A stretch of 7,039 nt of DNA from an uncultured Lachnospiraceae bacterium (GTDB lineage Bacteria > Bacillota > Clostridia > Lachnospirales > Lachnospiraceae), in assembly GCA_910578085.1 (NCBI GenBank), contig CAJTPM010000081.1, positions 1 to 7,039 on the forward strand. The letters are read 5' to 3'. The notes below the pieces were generated by a model, which searched no databases, was not told the origin of the DNA, and saw nothing but the letters and a program-made list of their open reading frames with translations. Every line of letters starts with the position of its first letter. The stretch's first letter is position 1. Below, in pieces: positions 1 through 5,708 of this stretch. Position numbers and translations under genes: made by a program.

Positions 1-24
1 TTCTGAAAATCAACCCCTTCCCGA

Positions 25-843
25 CTATTCGCTATTGAGTTTCCGAGACTGCTCAGGGATTACCTTTAATAAGGGATGGACATTATCCCATACCGACACC
101 GCCATCAGCACATCATTTCCATTCTCACAGCGGTTAAATACATCCACACTGTAAAAATCAAAATCCACGATGCTGATCTTACTGTGGTTCTGCCAAAGGT
201 CATCCCGAAGTCTGTCCACATAATGGCTCCAGTCACGATGCATCAGTAGCAGGTTCTCCCCATATAAATCCTGAACCGTCAGTTTTATCTTATCCGCAAG
301 ACGATGGTGAATGGATACCGCACAGCATAATGGCTGCTCGAAAAGTTCAAAGCCCGCGCACTGGCGCAGGTTCAGCATTGTTTCATCAAAAATTCCTGCC
401 ACCACATCAATATTCTGTCCAAGGTTCTTCAATATTTCCCTTGCATTTTCCGGAGTATTCTCAAAAGGGACAAGCTGGAACTTGATCTCTGGACACAACG
501 CATGAATTTGTGGCCAAAGTTCCACAAGAACCTGCGCAGGTGTCATCGGTGATGTCCCAATACGGATGATGTCTGTGTTTTCCTGCATGGCATTTTTCGC
601 TCGTACCACAGAATCCTTGCAATACTGGATAATGTATTTTGTGTCTTTATACAGAGAGCTCCCTGCTTTCGTCAGAGAAAGCCCCCTGTGGGTTCTTTCA
701 AAGAGCTGTACCCCCAAATCTGCCTCCAGCAGATTGATCTGTTTCAAAACCGCCGTAGGTGTAATATATGCCTGTTCTGCCGCCTTGTTAAAACTTCCGG
801 CATCTGCCACGCGGATAAATGTCTCCAGTTGCGGATTATACAT
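25..843 (-). CDS. LysR-family transcriptional regulator, probably C-terminally shortened
   Basis: The 272-residue product begins with a classic LysR winged helix-turn-helix. LETFIRVADAGSFNKAAE (6-23) is followed by TPTAVLKQINLLEADLGVQLFERT (29-51, wing FERTHRGLSLTKAG). A linker helix runs to about residue 88, then a periplasmic-binding-like effector domain starts at IIRIGTSPMTPAQV (92-105). Proteins of this family are cytoplasmic tetrameric DNA-binding regulators that respond to a small ligand; the ligand here cannot be told. Family members are usually about 290-305 residues. This one stops soon after VHPLLKVIP (256-264), where relatives normally continue with another 25-30 residues of the effector domain, so the last strand and helix seem lost. 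The start follows GGAAAGGCAGTGAGGCA, a modest ribosome binding site. The gene has its own candidate promoter (898-927) and lies 98 bp downstream of the small helical gene. There is no divergent target gene, so the regulated genes are probably beyond the left edge or gone. Confidence 0.88.
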   Translation of the reverse strand: MYNPQLETFIRVADAGSFNKAAEQAYITPTAVLKQINLLEADLGVQLFERTHRGLSLTKAGSSLYKDTKYIIQYCKDSVVRAKNAMQENTDIIRIGTSPMTPAQVLVELWPQIHALCPEIKFQLVPFENTPENAREILKNLGQNIDVVAGIFDETMLNLRQCAGFELFEQPLCCAVSIHHRLADKIKLTVQDLYGENLLLMHRDWSHYVDRLRDDLWQNHSKISIVDFDFYSVDVFNRCENGNDVLMAVSVWDNVHPLLKVIPEQSRKLNSE

Positions 844-897
844 TGCCTCACTGCCTTTCCATCCATTTTCATATCTTATACCGGGTTACCCTTATTT

Positions 898-927
898 ATA
901 ATAATATGTCTTTCTCTGAAAAGGCAA
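898..927 (-). promoter_or_regulatory. Candidate sigma-A promoter for the LysR gene
   Basis: On the minus strand, TTGCCT (positions 927-922) and TATTAT (903-898) are separated by 18 bases. That is four and five matches to the -35 and -10 consensus. Transcription would start near 891, about 48 bases before the LysR ATG. The gap also lacks any terminator after the upstream gene, so read-through from it is possible as well. Confidence 0.4.
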
Positions 928-941
928 TATATCTTTTGTTT

Positions 942-1259
942 TTAATGAATTTTTAATTCCTTATTTTCATTCAATAATCCCATATGATACAATGCCTGCA
1001 CACAGTCCACATAGCCTTGAATATATGCCCTTAACTCTTGGGCAGAAGAAAAGTCCTCCTGGCATTCTTTGATTTCCTCCAGCTTTTCCCTCTGTTCTGT
1101 GGAAAGAGTTTCCAGAAAATCCTCCCACTCCTGTTCTTTTTCTTTCCATGCCTCCAACGCCTTTTCATATTCTGGAGTGCGTACATAACTTTCCCTGCTG
1201 ACGCTCTCTCCGTTTAACCTGCCCAAAAACTCAGCCATTTTCAACCATACATCATTCAT
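942..1259 (-). CDS. Small helical hypothetical protein, DUF6809-like
   Basis: The product is 105 residues, counted from the ATG at 1259, which sits 6 bases after a near-perfect AAAGGAGAGG. A longer frame to 1307 exists but has no such site. The protein is charged and almost wholly helical. RTPEYEKALEAWKEKEQEWEDFLETLSTEQREKLEEIKE (27-65) looks like a pair of amphipathic or coiled-coil helices, and the end has AYIQGYVDCVQALYHMGLL (78-96). The layout (EY..L, a helical hairpin, then a small-residue helix ending in a hydrophobic stretch) resembles short DUF6809-type proteins often found next to XRE regulators in Clostridia. That likeness is from memory of the family pattern. The function is unknown. 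There is no signal peptide or membrane segment. It is divergent from the XRE gene, and their shared 187-bp upstream region contains the candidate operators. Confidence 0.75.
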   Translation of the reverse strand: MNDVWLKMAEFLGRLNGESVSRESYVRTPEYEKALEAWKEKEQEWEDFLETLSTEQREKLEEIKECQEDFSSAQELRAYIQGYVDCVQALYHMGLLNENKELKIH

Positions 1260-1265
1260 GCCATA

Positions 1266-1275
1266 CCTCTCCTTT
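1266..1275 (-). promoter_or_regulatory. Ribosome binding site fixing the start at 1259
   Basis: The minus strand reads AAAGGAGAGG followed by TATGGC and then ATG. This spacing of 6 bases is near ideal. It selects the internal Met over the upstream in-frame Met at 1307. Confidence 0.85.
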
Positions 1276-1327
1276 ATTATCAGTATTATTTCGTACCAAC
1301 AACCCACTGCTGATCCCTTATATTTTT

Positions 1328-1432
1328 CTATACTTCATCTTTAGGTATATTACAGGAACCGCTTCGCGAACCCTGTAATCATGTATTATCACTCCGTTTC
1401 GGTAAAATCAATTCTATACACTTCATCTTTAG
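1328..1432. repeat. Duplicated motif CTATAC(AC)TTCATCTTTAG in the divergent promoter region
   Basis: The motif appears at 1328-1344 as CTATACTTCATCTTTAG and again at 1414-1432 as CTATACACTTCATCTTTAG. The second copy has two extra bases. Both point the same way and lie 86 bases apart, one on each side of the inverted repeat at 1349-1379. The first copy is also bounded by TATAC and GTATA arms (1329-1349). The second copy ends just before the XRE ribosome binding site. Paired sites in a divergent region next to an XRE gene fit operators for that regulator; this is inference. Confidence 0.5.
1349..1379. repeat. 31-bp imperfect inverted repeat, possible operator
   Basis: The outer arms ATTACAGG (1349-1356) and CCTGTAAT (1372-1379) are perfect complements. 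The 15 bases between them include the self-complementary TTCGCGAA (1363-1370) and two copies of GAACC (1356-1360 and 1368-1372). There is no T tract on either side, so it is not a normal terminator. It sits midway between the divergent starts, which suits a dimeric regulator binding site. A relic of a recombination site cannot be excluded. Confidence 0.55.
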
Positions 1433-1446
1433 AAGGGAATGCATTT

Positions 1447-1701
1447 ATGAAAATTTACTGGAACGGAACCTCCAAAAACATCATTGGTTCCAAGATCAGA
1501 CAGCTCCGGCAGGAAAAAGGATTATCCCAAGCCGCGCTCGCAAGCCAGCTCCAGCTGCTCGGCATGGAGTGCAGCGACCTGACCATCCTGCGCATCGAGC
1601 AGGGCAGCCGCTTTGTTCCCGACTACGAAGTTGCCATTCTCGCTAAATATTTTAACATATCAACCGACACTCTGCTTGAACAAAAGGAAGCCGATTCATA
1701 A
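1447..1701 (+). CDS. XRE-family helix-turn-helix transcriptional regulator
   Basis: The product is 84 residues from the ATG at 1447, preceded by AAGGGA (1433-1438) with 8 bases of spacing. An in-frame Met at 1381 has no ribosome binding site and would add residues unlike the family. Residues 13-78 form a Cro/cI-type fold: IGSKIRQLRQEKGLSQAALA (helices 1-2), then LTILRIEQGSRFVPDYEVA (45-63, recognition helix and following turn) and ILAKYFNISTDTLLEQ (64-79). The protein has no effector or protease domain, so it is probably a simple dimeric repressor acting on nearby promoters, including its own. It is the only plus-strand gene in the window. It is divergent from the small helical gene and convergent with the parMR pair. 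Its last codons form one arm of the shared terminator hairpin. Confidence 0.9.
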   Translation: MKIYWNGTSKNIIGSKIRQLRQEKGLSQAALASQLQLLGMECSDLTILRIEQGSRFVPDYEVAILAKYFNISTDTLLEQKEADS

Positions 1702-1724
1702 AAGACTGGAAAAGGCTTCCTTTT
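1682..1724. terminator. Symmetric hairpin acting as a likely bidirectional terminator
   Basis: AAAAGGAAGCC (1682-1692) and GGCTTCCTTTT (1714-1724) are a perfect 11-bp inverted repeat with a 21-base loop. Because each arm carries AAAA or TTTT on its outer edge, the transcript ends in a short U run on both strands. It overlaps the end of the XRE gene (stop at 1699-1701) and lies 32 bases past the stop of the leftward gene. This is the expected place for a terminator shared by convergent genes. The long loop and short U run lower confidence. Confidence 0.6.
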
Positions 1725-1755
1725 ATGCTGCTATTATTCTCTGTTTCCGTTCATC

Positions 1756-2142
1756 CTATCCCTTAAACGCCTCCAGCGACTGTAAGATACCGCCTAACGC
1801 ATTATCATCCAGTCCTGTCAATCCATTTTCGCCAAAAGTTTCTGCCTGTTGAGCCGTTTCCATTGCCCCCGCCGCAGCCATATTGCTGCCATAAGCCCCA
1901 TTTTCCCGTTCTTCCATGACCTGCAGCACAATCTTCCGGATTGCCTCATAGTCTGCTATCCTTCCAGCCCCTGATAAAACAGAAACGCCCGCCTGCCCTC
2001 CGTTCTGGTACGCCATAACCGCATCCACGATATACTGTGCCTTCCCCCGCTCCATGCCATTCAGGAACTGCGCCACCTCCACATGGGCGGGATCATGCCT
2101 GTTAAATCCTACCGTTGTCACAAACGGGTTCTTTTTTCCCAT
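1756..2142 (-). CDS. ParR-like centromere-binding partner of the actin-like ATPase
   Basis: The product is 128 residues from the ATG at 2142, only 4 bases after the parM stop. A frame open to 2232 is just the overlap with parM. The start is served by AAGGG inside the end of parM at a rather long spacing (11 bases), so translational coupling is likely. NPFVTTVGFNRHDPAHVEVAQFLNG (5-29) followed by KAQYIVDAVMAYQ (34-46) fits a ribbon-helix-helix, the DNA-binding fold of ParR proteins. The middle is variable and Ala/Gly/Gln-rich (80-105). The end, GLTGLDDNALGGILQSLEAF (107-126), is a short acidic amphipathic helix like the ParR tail that contacts ParM filaments. In type II partition, ParR binds repeats upstream of parM, pairs DNA copies and represses the operon. 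The assignment rests on fold pattern and position, not a diagnostic motif. Confidence 0.75.
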   Translation of the reverse strand: MGKKNPFVTTVGFNRHDPAHVEVAQFLNGMERGKAQYIVDAVMAYQNGGQAGVSVLSGAGRIADYEAIRKIVLQVMEERENGAYGSNMAAAGAMETAQQAETFGENGLTGLDDNALGGILQSLEAFKG

Positions 2143-2146
2143 ACGG

Positions 2147-3076
2147 TTATCTACCCTTCTTCTGGATCTGGTAGAGCATACCATACCCTTTTGCGTTGGC
2201 GCAGATGTCTTCCACAAAGATGCAGCGTCCAATCTTGCCGGACTGCTCCAAATATTTTCTAAGCAGCAGGGCGCCGCCGCCGATAAATACCACGCAGCCC
2301 GCTTTCAAGTCAAGCCCCCGCTCCCTGAGCGTGCCGAGGATGTCATTCACAAAAGTCCTTGTCATATCCTCCACAATACGGACCACATCTTCAACAAAAT
2401 CTGTCTTCTCTCCCCGGATGATCCGGTCAATGTCCGTATCATCGATCAGGATGTCCTGCTCGGAATTGACACGGGAAGAAATATCATTATACAACCGGAT
2501 GACGCCCTTCTCCAGAGAGTCACAGACAGACAGGTCCGGTTTTCCTCCCCGGATCATAAGGTAATCCAGCGTAAAGCCCCCGATATCTACCGTGATGACC
2601 TTGTTAAATTCCGCTATTCTCTGATAGACAGTCATGGCAGCCGCATAATCCTGCGGAAAAGCTGCGGCTTCCACAATCTCAACCTGATAGGGAATGCCCT
2701 TGTAGGTAAACCGCTGGATGCCCCTGTTCTTAAAATAATCCTCGAACTTCCGGTACAGCGCGCCGTAATGCTTCGGGGGCAGTCCCACCGGCAGCGCCGC
2801 CTGCAGGAGCGTGTCTTTTGCGTTTAACATCTGCTTTTCCGCCTCCATCGCCACCGCAAACAGCGTCAGGATAAAAAACCTGTCATCCAGTGTCTTGTCC
2901 CTCATGTAAGGTATCCGCTGCTCGGTCAGGGCATAGTAGCGCCCGTTATACTGAAGGTATTCCCCCAGTGCAGGCCTGCAGTCCCCCTCCACAAAGCCAG
3001 AAGTAAATATCTTATGTTCGGTCTTCATGTTCCTGTTTCCGTGGTCAATAGGTACAATAATTTTTTGATACATCAT
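2147..3076 (-). CDS. parM: ParM/StbA-family actin-like ATPase for DNA segregation
   Basis: The product is 309 residues, close to the 320-330 of plasmid ParM proteins. The actin-fold nucleotide motifs are in order: phosphate-1 loop IDHGNRNMK (10-18), a GLPP segment (98-101), AAAFPQDYAAAM (137-148), phosphate-2 TVDIGGFTLDYL (162-173) with Asp164, adenosine motif VVFIGGGALLL (262-272), and the closing NAKGYGML (294-301) typical of the ParM family. These proteins polymerise with ATP into filaments that push apart DNA copies held by ParR, which stabilises low-copy plasmids. AAAGGAG lies 8 bases before the first ATG; a second ATG directly follows. The gene has its own candidate promoter (3154-3182), lies after the primase terminator, and is tightly followed by the ParR-like gene. 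It is therefore a separate two-gene operon. Confidence 0.9.
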   Translation of the reverse strand: MMYQKIIVPIDHGNRNMKTEHKIFTSGFVEGDCRPALGEYLQYNGRYYALTEQRIPYMRDKTLDDRFFILTLFAVAMEAEKQMLNAKDTLLQAALPVGLPPKHYGALYRKFEDYFKNRGIQRFTYKGIPYQVEIVEAAAFPQDYAAAMTVYQRIAEFNKVITVDIGGFTLDYLMIRGGKPDLSVCDSLEKGVIRLYNDISSRVNSEQDILIDDTDIDRIIRGEKTDFVEDVVRIVEDMTRTFVNDILGTLRERGLDLKAGCVVFIGGGALLLRKYLEQSGKIGRCIFVEDICANAKGYGMLYQIQKKGR

Positions 3077-3095
3077 AGTCTCAGCTCCTTTATGT

Positions 3096-3143
3096 GGGAA
3101 CTGTCAAAAAGCTCACTTTACAAGAACCTCTCCGTCAGTTCCC
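3096..3143. repeat. Inverted repeat GGGAACTG/CAGTTCCC in the parM leader
   Basis: GGGAACTG (3096-3103) and CAGTTCCC (3136-3143) are perfect complements, 32 bases apart. With one mismatch the match extends to ten bases on each side. The right arm is just downstream of the predicted transcription start and the left arm is 12 bases before the parM AAAGGAG. It could be an operator pair or fold the leader RNA near the ribosome binding site. Confidence 0.5.
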
Positions 3144-3153
3144 TATTTACTGT

Positions 3154-3182
3154 TTTATACGCACGGTTTAAGTAAAAACCAA
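3154..3182 (-). promoter_or_regulatory. Candidate parM promoter
   Basis: On the minus strand, TTGGTT (3182-3177) and TATAAA (3159-3154) are separated by exactly 17 bases. The -10 matches consensus at five of six positions. Transcription would start near 3147, giving a leader of about 70 bases. The -35 box lies inside one arm of the 14-bp inverted repeat, so a protein bound there would block RNA polymerase. Confidence 0.5.
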
Positions 3183-3214
3183 CAGCTCTTTACAAAAATA
3201 TTGTTTTTTACTTA
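3169..3214. repeat. 14-bp inverted repeat over the parM -35 box
   Basis: TAAGTAAAAACCAA (3169-3182) and TTGTTTTTTACTTA (3201-3214) are complementary at 13 of 14 positions, with an 18-base spacer. The left arm covers the predicted -35 hexamer. It is too far from a gene end, and lacks the GC content, to be a terminator. It fits a ParR autoregulatory site or part of the centromere. Confidence 0.55.
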
Positions 3215-3224
3215 CGCTTTACGC

Positions 3225-3260
3225 AAAAAAAGGACGAACCCTCGTATGGAAGTCCGCCCT
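3225..3260 (-). terminator. Rho-independent terminator after the primase gene
   Basis: On the minus strand, AGGGCGGAC (3260-3252) pairs with GTTCGTCCT (3239-3231), using two G-U pairs. The loop is 12 bases and the U run of seven follows directly (3231-3225). It begins 16 bases past the primase stop. It separates the replication block from the parMR operon. Confidence 0.8.
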
Positions 3261-3275
3261 GCGTATTTCTTTTTA

Positions 3276-4499
3276 TCAAATCTGTCCCTGTTTTTTCTGC
3301 TCCAGATCATACAGGTAATCGTCCACACCTTTTACATGCTCCGCCCAGTCACCGTCGTCATCCATATCCCATATGAGTGTTTTCACGGACAGCCCCAGTT
3401 CCCGGCAGATCTGTGTGAGCTTTTGGCATCCCCGCTGGATGTTCTGGCGTTTGACGCATTTCTTTTCACAGGAAATATCCTGCTGTTTCCAGTCCTTCCG
3501 GTAGTTTTCGCAATGGGTACACTTTTCATTATAATCGCCCCTGCAGGCAGTCCTTAACAGCTTATCCATGTCATAGGCTTCATAGACCAACTGCGTACCC
3601 ATCTGCTTCATCTCCCGTAAGAACGGGGGCAGGTTTGCATACTGGTTCGCTCCCGGCACGCAGCCGAAGGTTCTGCCGGACAGGGAATGGGCAAGGTCGC
3701 CCTTTAACGGCCCTTCCGTGATAAAAATGGTCTTTTCCCCCGGACTGCCCGCCAGATGGACGGGGCTTCCGGAGGATGTGCCCATATGATAGTTCGTACT
3801 GGAGAGCCAGATATATTTCCTGCCGTCATAAGGGTGATCCAGCCGTATCTGCGCCCCCACGATCAGACCGTCGATGTTTCGGACCGGCACCAGAAACCCG
3901 GAGGATTTATTGGAGAAATGGATGTTCCACTCCCCGTCCTTATCCTGATAAAATCCCGGAACACCCTCCACGGTGCATCCCGCCGCCAGCAGCTTCTCCG
4001 TCAGCTTTTTATAGCCGAAGACCGGCGTGCTCTTATAACCGTTCTCTTCGATCTGCTGCTCCGTGAACCCGCGCTTTAACAGGTTCTTCCTGTGGGTATC
4101 CGCAAGCACCAGCATGGAAAAGAACGTACTGTATGTCTTGTGCCTCACATAATCCGGGGCGGGCATGGCGCTTGGGATCTCCGGCTCCTTCGGAGCAATC
4201 TCCCGTTTCCTTACCTGATAGGACGGTGCCTGCTCATTCCTTCCCAGGGCGCCTTTTATCTCCTCATAAGCAGTCTGGTTATCCAACCCGTATATCCTCC
4301 CATACAGGGAGAGCATGCCGCCACTTTCCCCGCACCGGTTGCACTTGAACACGTTCTTTTTAGTGTTGAGGTTGAGCTTGCCCTTTTTCTCCCCGCAGAA
4401 CGGACAGTCCACATCAAGGCTCGCCGTATTTTTATGCCTGACATGCAGGTTCAAGAGGTATGCCACATCCACGATGGTAAAGGGAAAATCCTGATACAT
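3276..4499 (-). CDS. CHC2 zinc-finger and TOPRIM (DUF3854-like) primase-related protein
   Basis: The product is 407 residues. The start follows AAAGGAGG with 6 bases of spacing. The N-terminus has a DnaG-type zinc ribbon, CPFC (32-35) and CNRC (53-56), in which the usual His is Cys. A linker rich in Pro/Lys/Glu follows (90-118). The middle part (150-250) contains FLVPVRNIDGLIVGAQIRLD, a segment seen in primase-like proteins of plasmids and phages. The TOPRIM signature is TIFITEGPLKGDLA (257-270, Glu262) and YEAYDMD (306-312, Asp310/Asp312), with a final KGVDDYLYDL (390-399). Such proteins make or support RNA primers for element replication. An unusual Cys-rich insert (319-365) lies just after the DxD. 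The domain content is firm. True primase activity is inferred, since no separate catalytic core or helicase domain is obvious. Confidence 0.88.
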   Translation of the reverse strand: MYQDFPFTIVDVAYLLNLHVRHKNTASLDVDCPFCGEKKGKLNLNTKKNVFKCNRCGESGGMLSLYGRIYGLDNQTAYEEIKGALGRNEQAPSYQVRKREIAPKEPEIPSAMPAPDYVRHKTYSTFFSMLVLADTHRKNLLKRGFTEQQIEENGYKSTPVFGYKKLTEKLLAAGCTVEGVPGFYQDKDGEWNIHFSNKSSGFLVPVRNIDGLIVGAQIRLDHPYDGRKYIWLSSTNYHMGTSSGSPVHLAGSPGEKTIFITEGPLKGDLAHSLSGRTFGCVPGANQYANLPPFLREMKQMGTQLVYEAYDMDKLLRTACRGDYNEKCTHCENYRKDWKQQDISCEKKCVKRQNIQRGCQKLTQICRELGLSVKTLIWDMDDDGDWAEHVKGVDDYLYDLEQKKQGQI

Positions 4500-4544
4500 G
4501 GCGTTCCTCCTTTCCGCAGCCTGTTATAAAGCTGCTTTCTTTCT

Positions 4545-4572
4545 AAGGGCAGCACGATGAAGCACTGCCCTT
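4545..4572. repeat. Stem-loop between the annealing-protein and primase genes
   Basis: AAGGGCAG (4545-4552) and CTGCCCTT (4565-4572) are perfect complements with a 12-base loop. The T run (4571-4575) follows on the plus strand, where no gene ends. On the coding minus strand the hairpin is followed by AGAAAGAAAG and so is not a standard terminator. It may stop antisense transcripts, or shape or process the operon mRNA. A small GCAGC/GCTGC hairpin (4516-4535) lies between it and the primase ribosome binding site. Confidence 0.6.
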
Positions 4573-4596
4573 TTTGTATTTTGATATAATTTCAAT

Positions 4597-5688
4597 CTAA
4601 CTTGCCTGCCCTAATGCCATGTCAATCAAAAACTTTGCCGCCGCACGCAGGAGGTTGTCAGGTCCGCCATAGGAGTCCACATACCACTGCAGGTTTGCGG
4701 GTTTCTCCACAGCCTCCTGCCCCAGTGTCTTTCCCTTGTTATAGCCCATCGGGATCACAACGGCTGCGGCACTGTCACGGTCTAACATGGAATAGATCTG
4801 CTCCACAGGCATATCCTTTTTGATATTGGCAGCGCCTTGGGTATTCTTTCCGGCAGGAGCATTGCTTGCCGCCTGTCTTCCGGGCTGCGGCGCTGTTTTT
4901 GCTGCAGGCGCCTGCGCCGGTTTCGGCTGCGGCTGGTTACTCTGCTGCTGGTTTTGCCGTGGCTGGCTCTGCTGCACCCCGTTCCTCTGCTGCTGGTTTT
5001 GCTGTGGCTGGCTCTGCCGGTTCTGCGGTGCCATACCGCTGTTCTGTGACATGGCGGGCGTCATGCCCATCGCCTGTCCCACTTCTTCCGGCATGGGGAT
5101 ATAATTCTCTATCCCGTACTGTCCGGGAATGTTTTCATCCAAAAGCGCAGTACCGTTTTCCATATCCTCCCCGGAAAACATTTCGCCTAAAACTTCGCCG
5201 TCAATGCCACTTCCTGAAAGGAACTGCGGCTCAAAAGGAGCCTCCGTCACTTCCGGATCAATATCTTCTTCCTTGTCTGCAAACTGCAGCCCGAAGCCTG
5301 CATCCGAAAGCGCGCGCCCGACTGCGGCAGTTTCCGCCAGTTCCACAAATTTATTGCCAAACTGTCCGTCCTCTGTCCTGTATTTCTGCGCCAGTGCATT
5401 TGCGATGAAGTTTTCCTCCGGGTCATTGCGGTGCAGGTATATCCGTGCCTCCACAATGGCAACCTGATCCGTCAGCTTCAGGATTTTCTTTACAATCTTG
5501 CCCTCCGGATACTTCAGCCGGAACCAGAGCTTACGGAACGCCACGTCGAGATAATACTTTCCTGCCTGGCCTTCCTGCCCGATGATCCTCATGTATCTTC
5601 TGGGATCAAATCCCTCCACTTTGTTCAGATTGCGGATTTCCTCCACCTCGTCGTACATATACGCTGCATTTACTGTTGTTTCTCCCAT
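4597..5688 (-). CDS. Rad52/ERF-like single-strand annealing protein with Pro/Gln linker and ExoX-like C-terminal motif
   Basis: The product is 363 residues. The start follows AAGGAAGGAG with 7 bases of spacing. Residues 23-137 look like a compact alpha/beta annealing domain: RKLWFRLKYPEGKI (52-65), AIVEARIYLHRNDP (77-90), then FVELAETAAVGRALSDAGFG (114-133). An AET-A-GRAL-GFG signature of this kind is common in phage and plasmid Rad52/ERF-type annealing proteins. An acidic patch (139-195) leads to a disordered Pro/Gln/Asn linker (205-290) with a 15-residue repeat. The last part, AAVVIPMGYNKGKTLGQEAV (308-327) with LQWYVDSY (333-340), resembles the small exonuclease-X C-terminal/DUF3820 module (P-G-KGK-L...L-W). 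The likely role is DNA binding or strand annealing during replication or recombination of the element. It is the gene directly before the primase. Family assignment is by motif memory, so the exact family is uncertain. Confidence 0.65.
   Translation of the reverse strand: MGETTVNAAYMYDEVEEIRNLNKVEGFDPRRYMRIIGQEGQAGKYYLDVAFRKLWFRLKYPEGKIVKKILKLTDQVAIVEARIYLHRNDPEENFIANALAQKYRTEDGQFGNKFVELAETAAVGRALSDAGFGLQFADKEEDIDPEVTEAPFEPQFLSGSGIDGEVLGEMFSGEDMENGTALLDENIPGQYGIENYIPMPEEVGQAMGMTPAMSQNSGMAPQNRQSQPQQNQQQRNGVQQSQPRQNQQQSNQPQPKPAQAPAAKTAPQPGRQAASNAPAGKNTQGAANIKKDMPVEQIYSMLDRDSAAAVVIPMGYNKGKTLGQEAVEKPANLQWYVDSYGGPDNLLRAAAKFLIDMALGQAS
4941..5017. repeat. 32-bp direct repeat, period 45 bp, inside the linker coding region
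   Basis: Positions 4941-4972 and 4986-5017 are identical at 31 of 32 bases; the mismatch is C at 4958 versus T at 5003. The period of 45 bases equals 15 codons and encodes QSQPQQNQQQ and QSQPRQNQQQ. The in-frame period points to a recent slippage or unequal-crossover duplication that lengthens the flexible linker. Confidence 0.85.
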
Positions 5689-5708
5689 TTGTTTTCTCCT
5701 TCCTTTCC

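Larger units (their letters stand above)
3117..3222. promoter_or_regulatory. Candidate centromere (parC-like) of the parMR cassette
   Basis: The AT-rich stretch upstream of parM contains five copies of TTTAC in the same direction, starting at 3117, 3146, 3189, 3207 and 3218, plus one inverted copy at 3172-3176. It also contains the 14-bp inverted repeat described separately. The two rightmost copies are 11 bases apart, about one helical turn. Type II systems carry the ParR-binding repeats directly upstream of parM, overlapping the promoter, which matches this layout. TTTAC is short and the sequence is AT-rich, so chance copies are possible. Confidence 0.45.

Noticed and set aside
1349..1379. 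Inverted repeat as an insertion-sequence end or integrase core site
   Set aside because: No transposase or integrase is near, no target duplication is seen, and the position between divergent starts is better explained by regulation.
1381..1446. Upstream Met of the XRE frame at 1381
   Set aside because: It has no ribosome binding site, and the 22 extra residues are unlike the family. The ATG at 1447 has AAGGGA at 8 bases.
2054..2827. A 257-codon open frame on the plus strand opposite parM and the ParR-like gene
   Set aside because: The opposite strand carries clear actin-fold motifs in a complete gene with a good ribosome binding site. The plus frame has no recognisable domain and no such site, so it is a shadow of codon bias.
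4545..4590. Plus-strand terminator plus a perfect TATAAT at 4585-4590
   Set aside because: No plus-strand gene ends or starts here and no -35 box lies at 16-18 bases. The hairpin was kept only as a stem-loop, and the TATAAT is probably chance in an AT-rich gap.
4941..5017. Repeats that could suggest a CRISPR array or iterons
   Set aside because: There are only two copies, with a 13-base spacer, in frame with a coding linker; this is a coding duplication.
4866..5408. A 180-codon plus-strand frame, Ala/Pro/Ser-rich, opposite the annealing-protein gene
   Set aside because: Its low-complexity composition mirrors the Gln/Pro repeat of the minus-strand gene, and it has no ribosome binding site.
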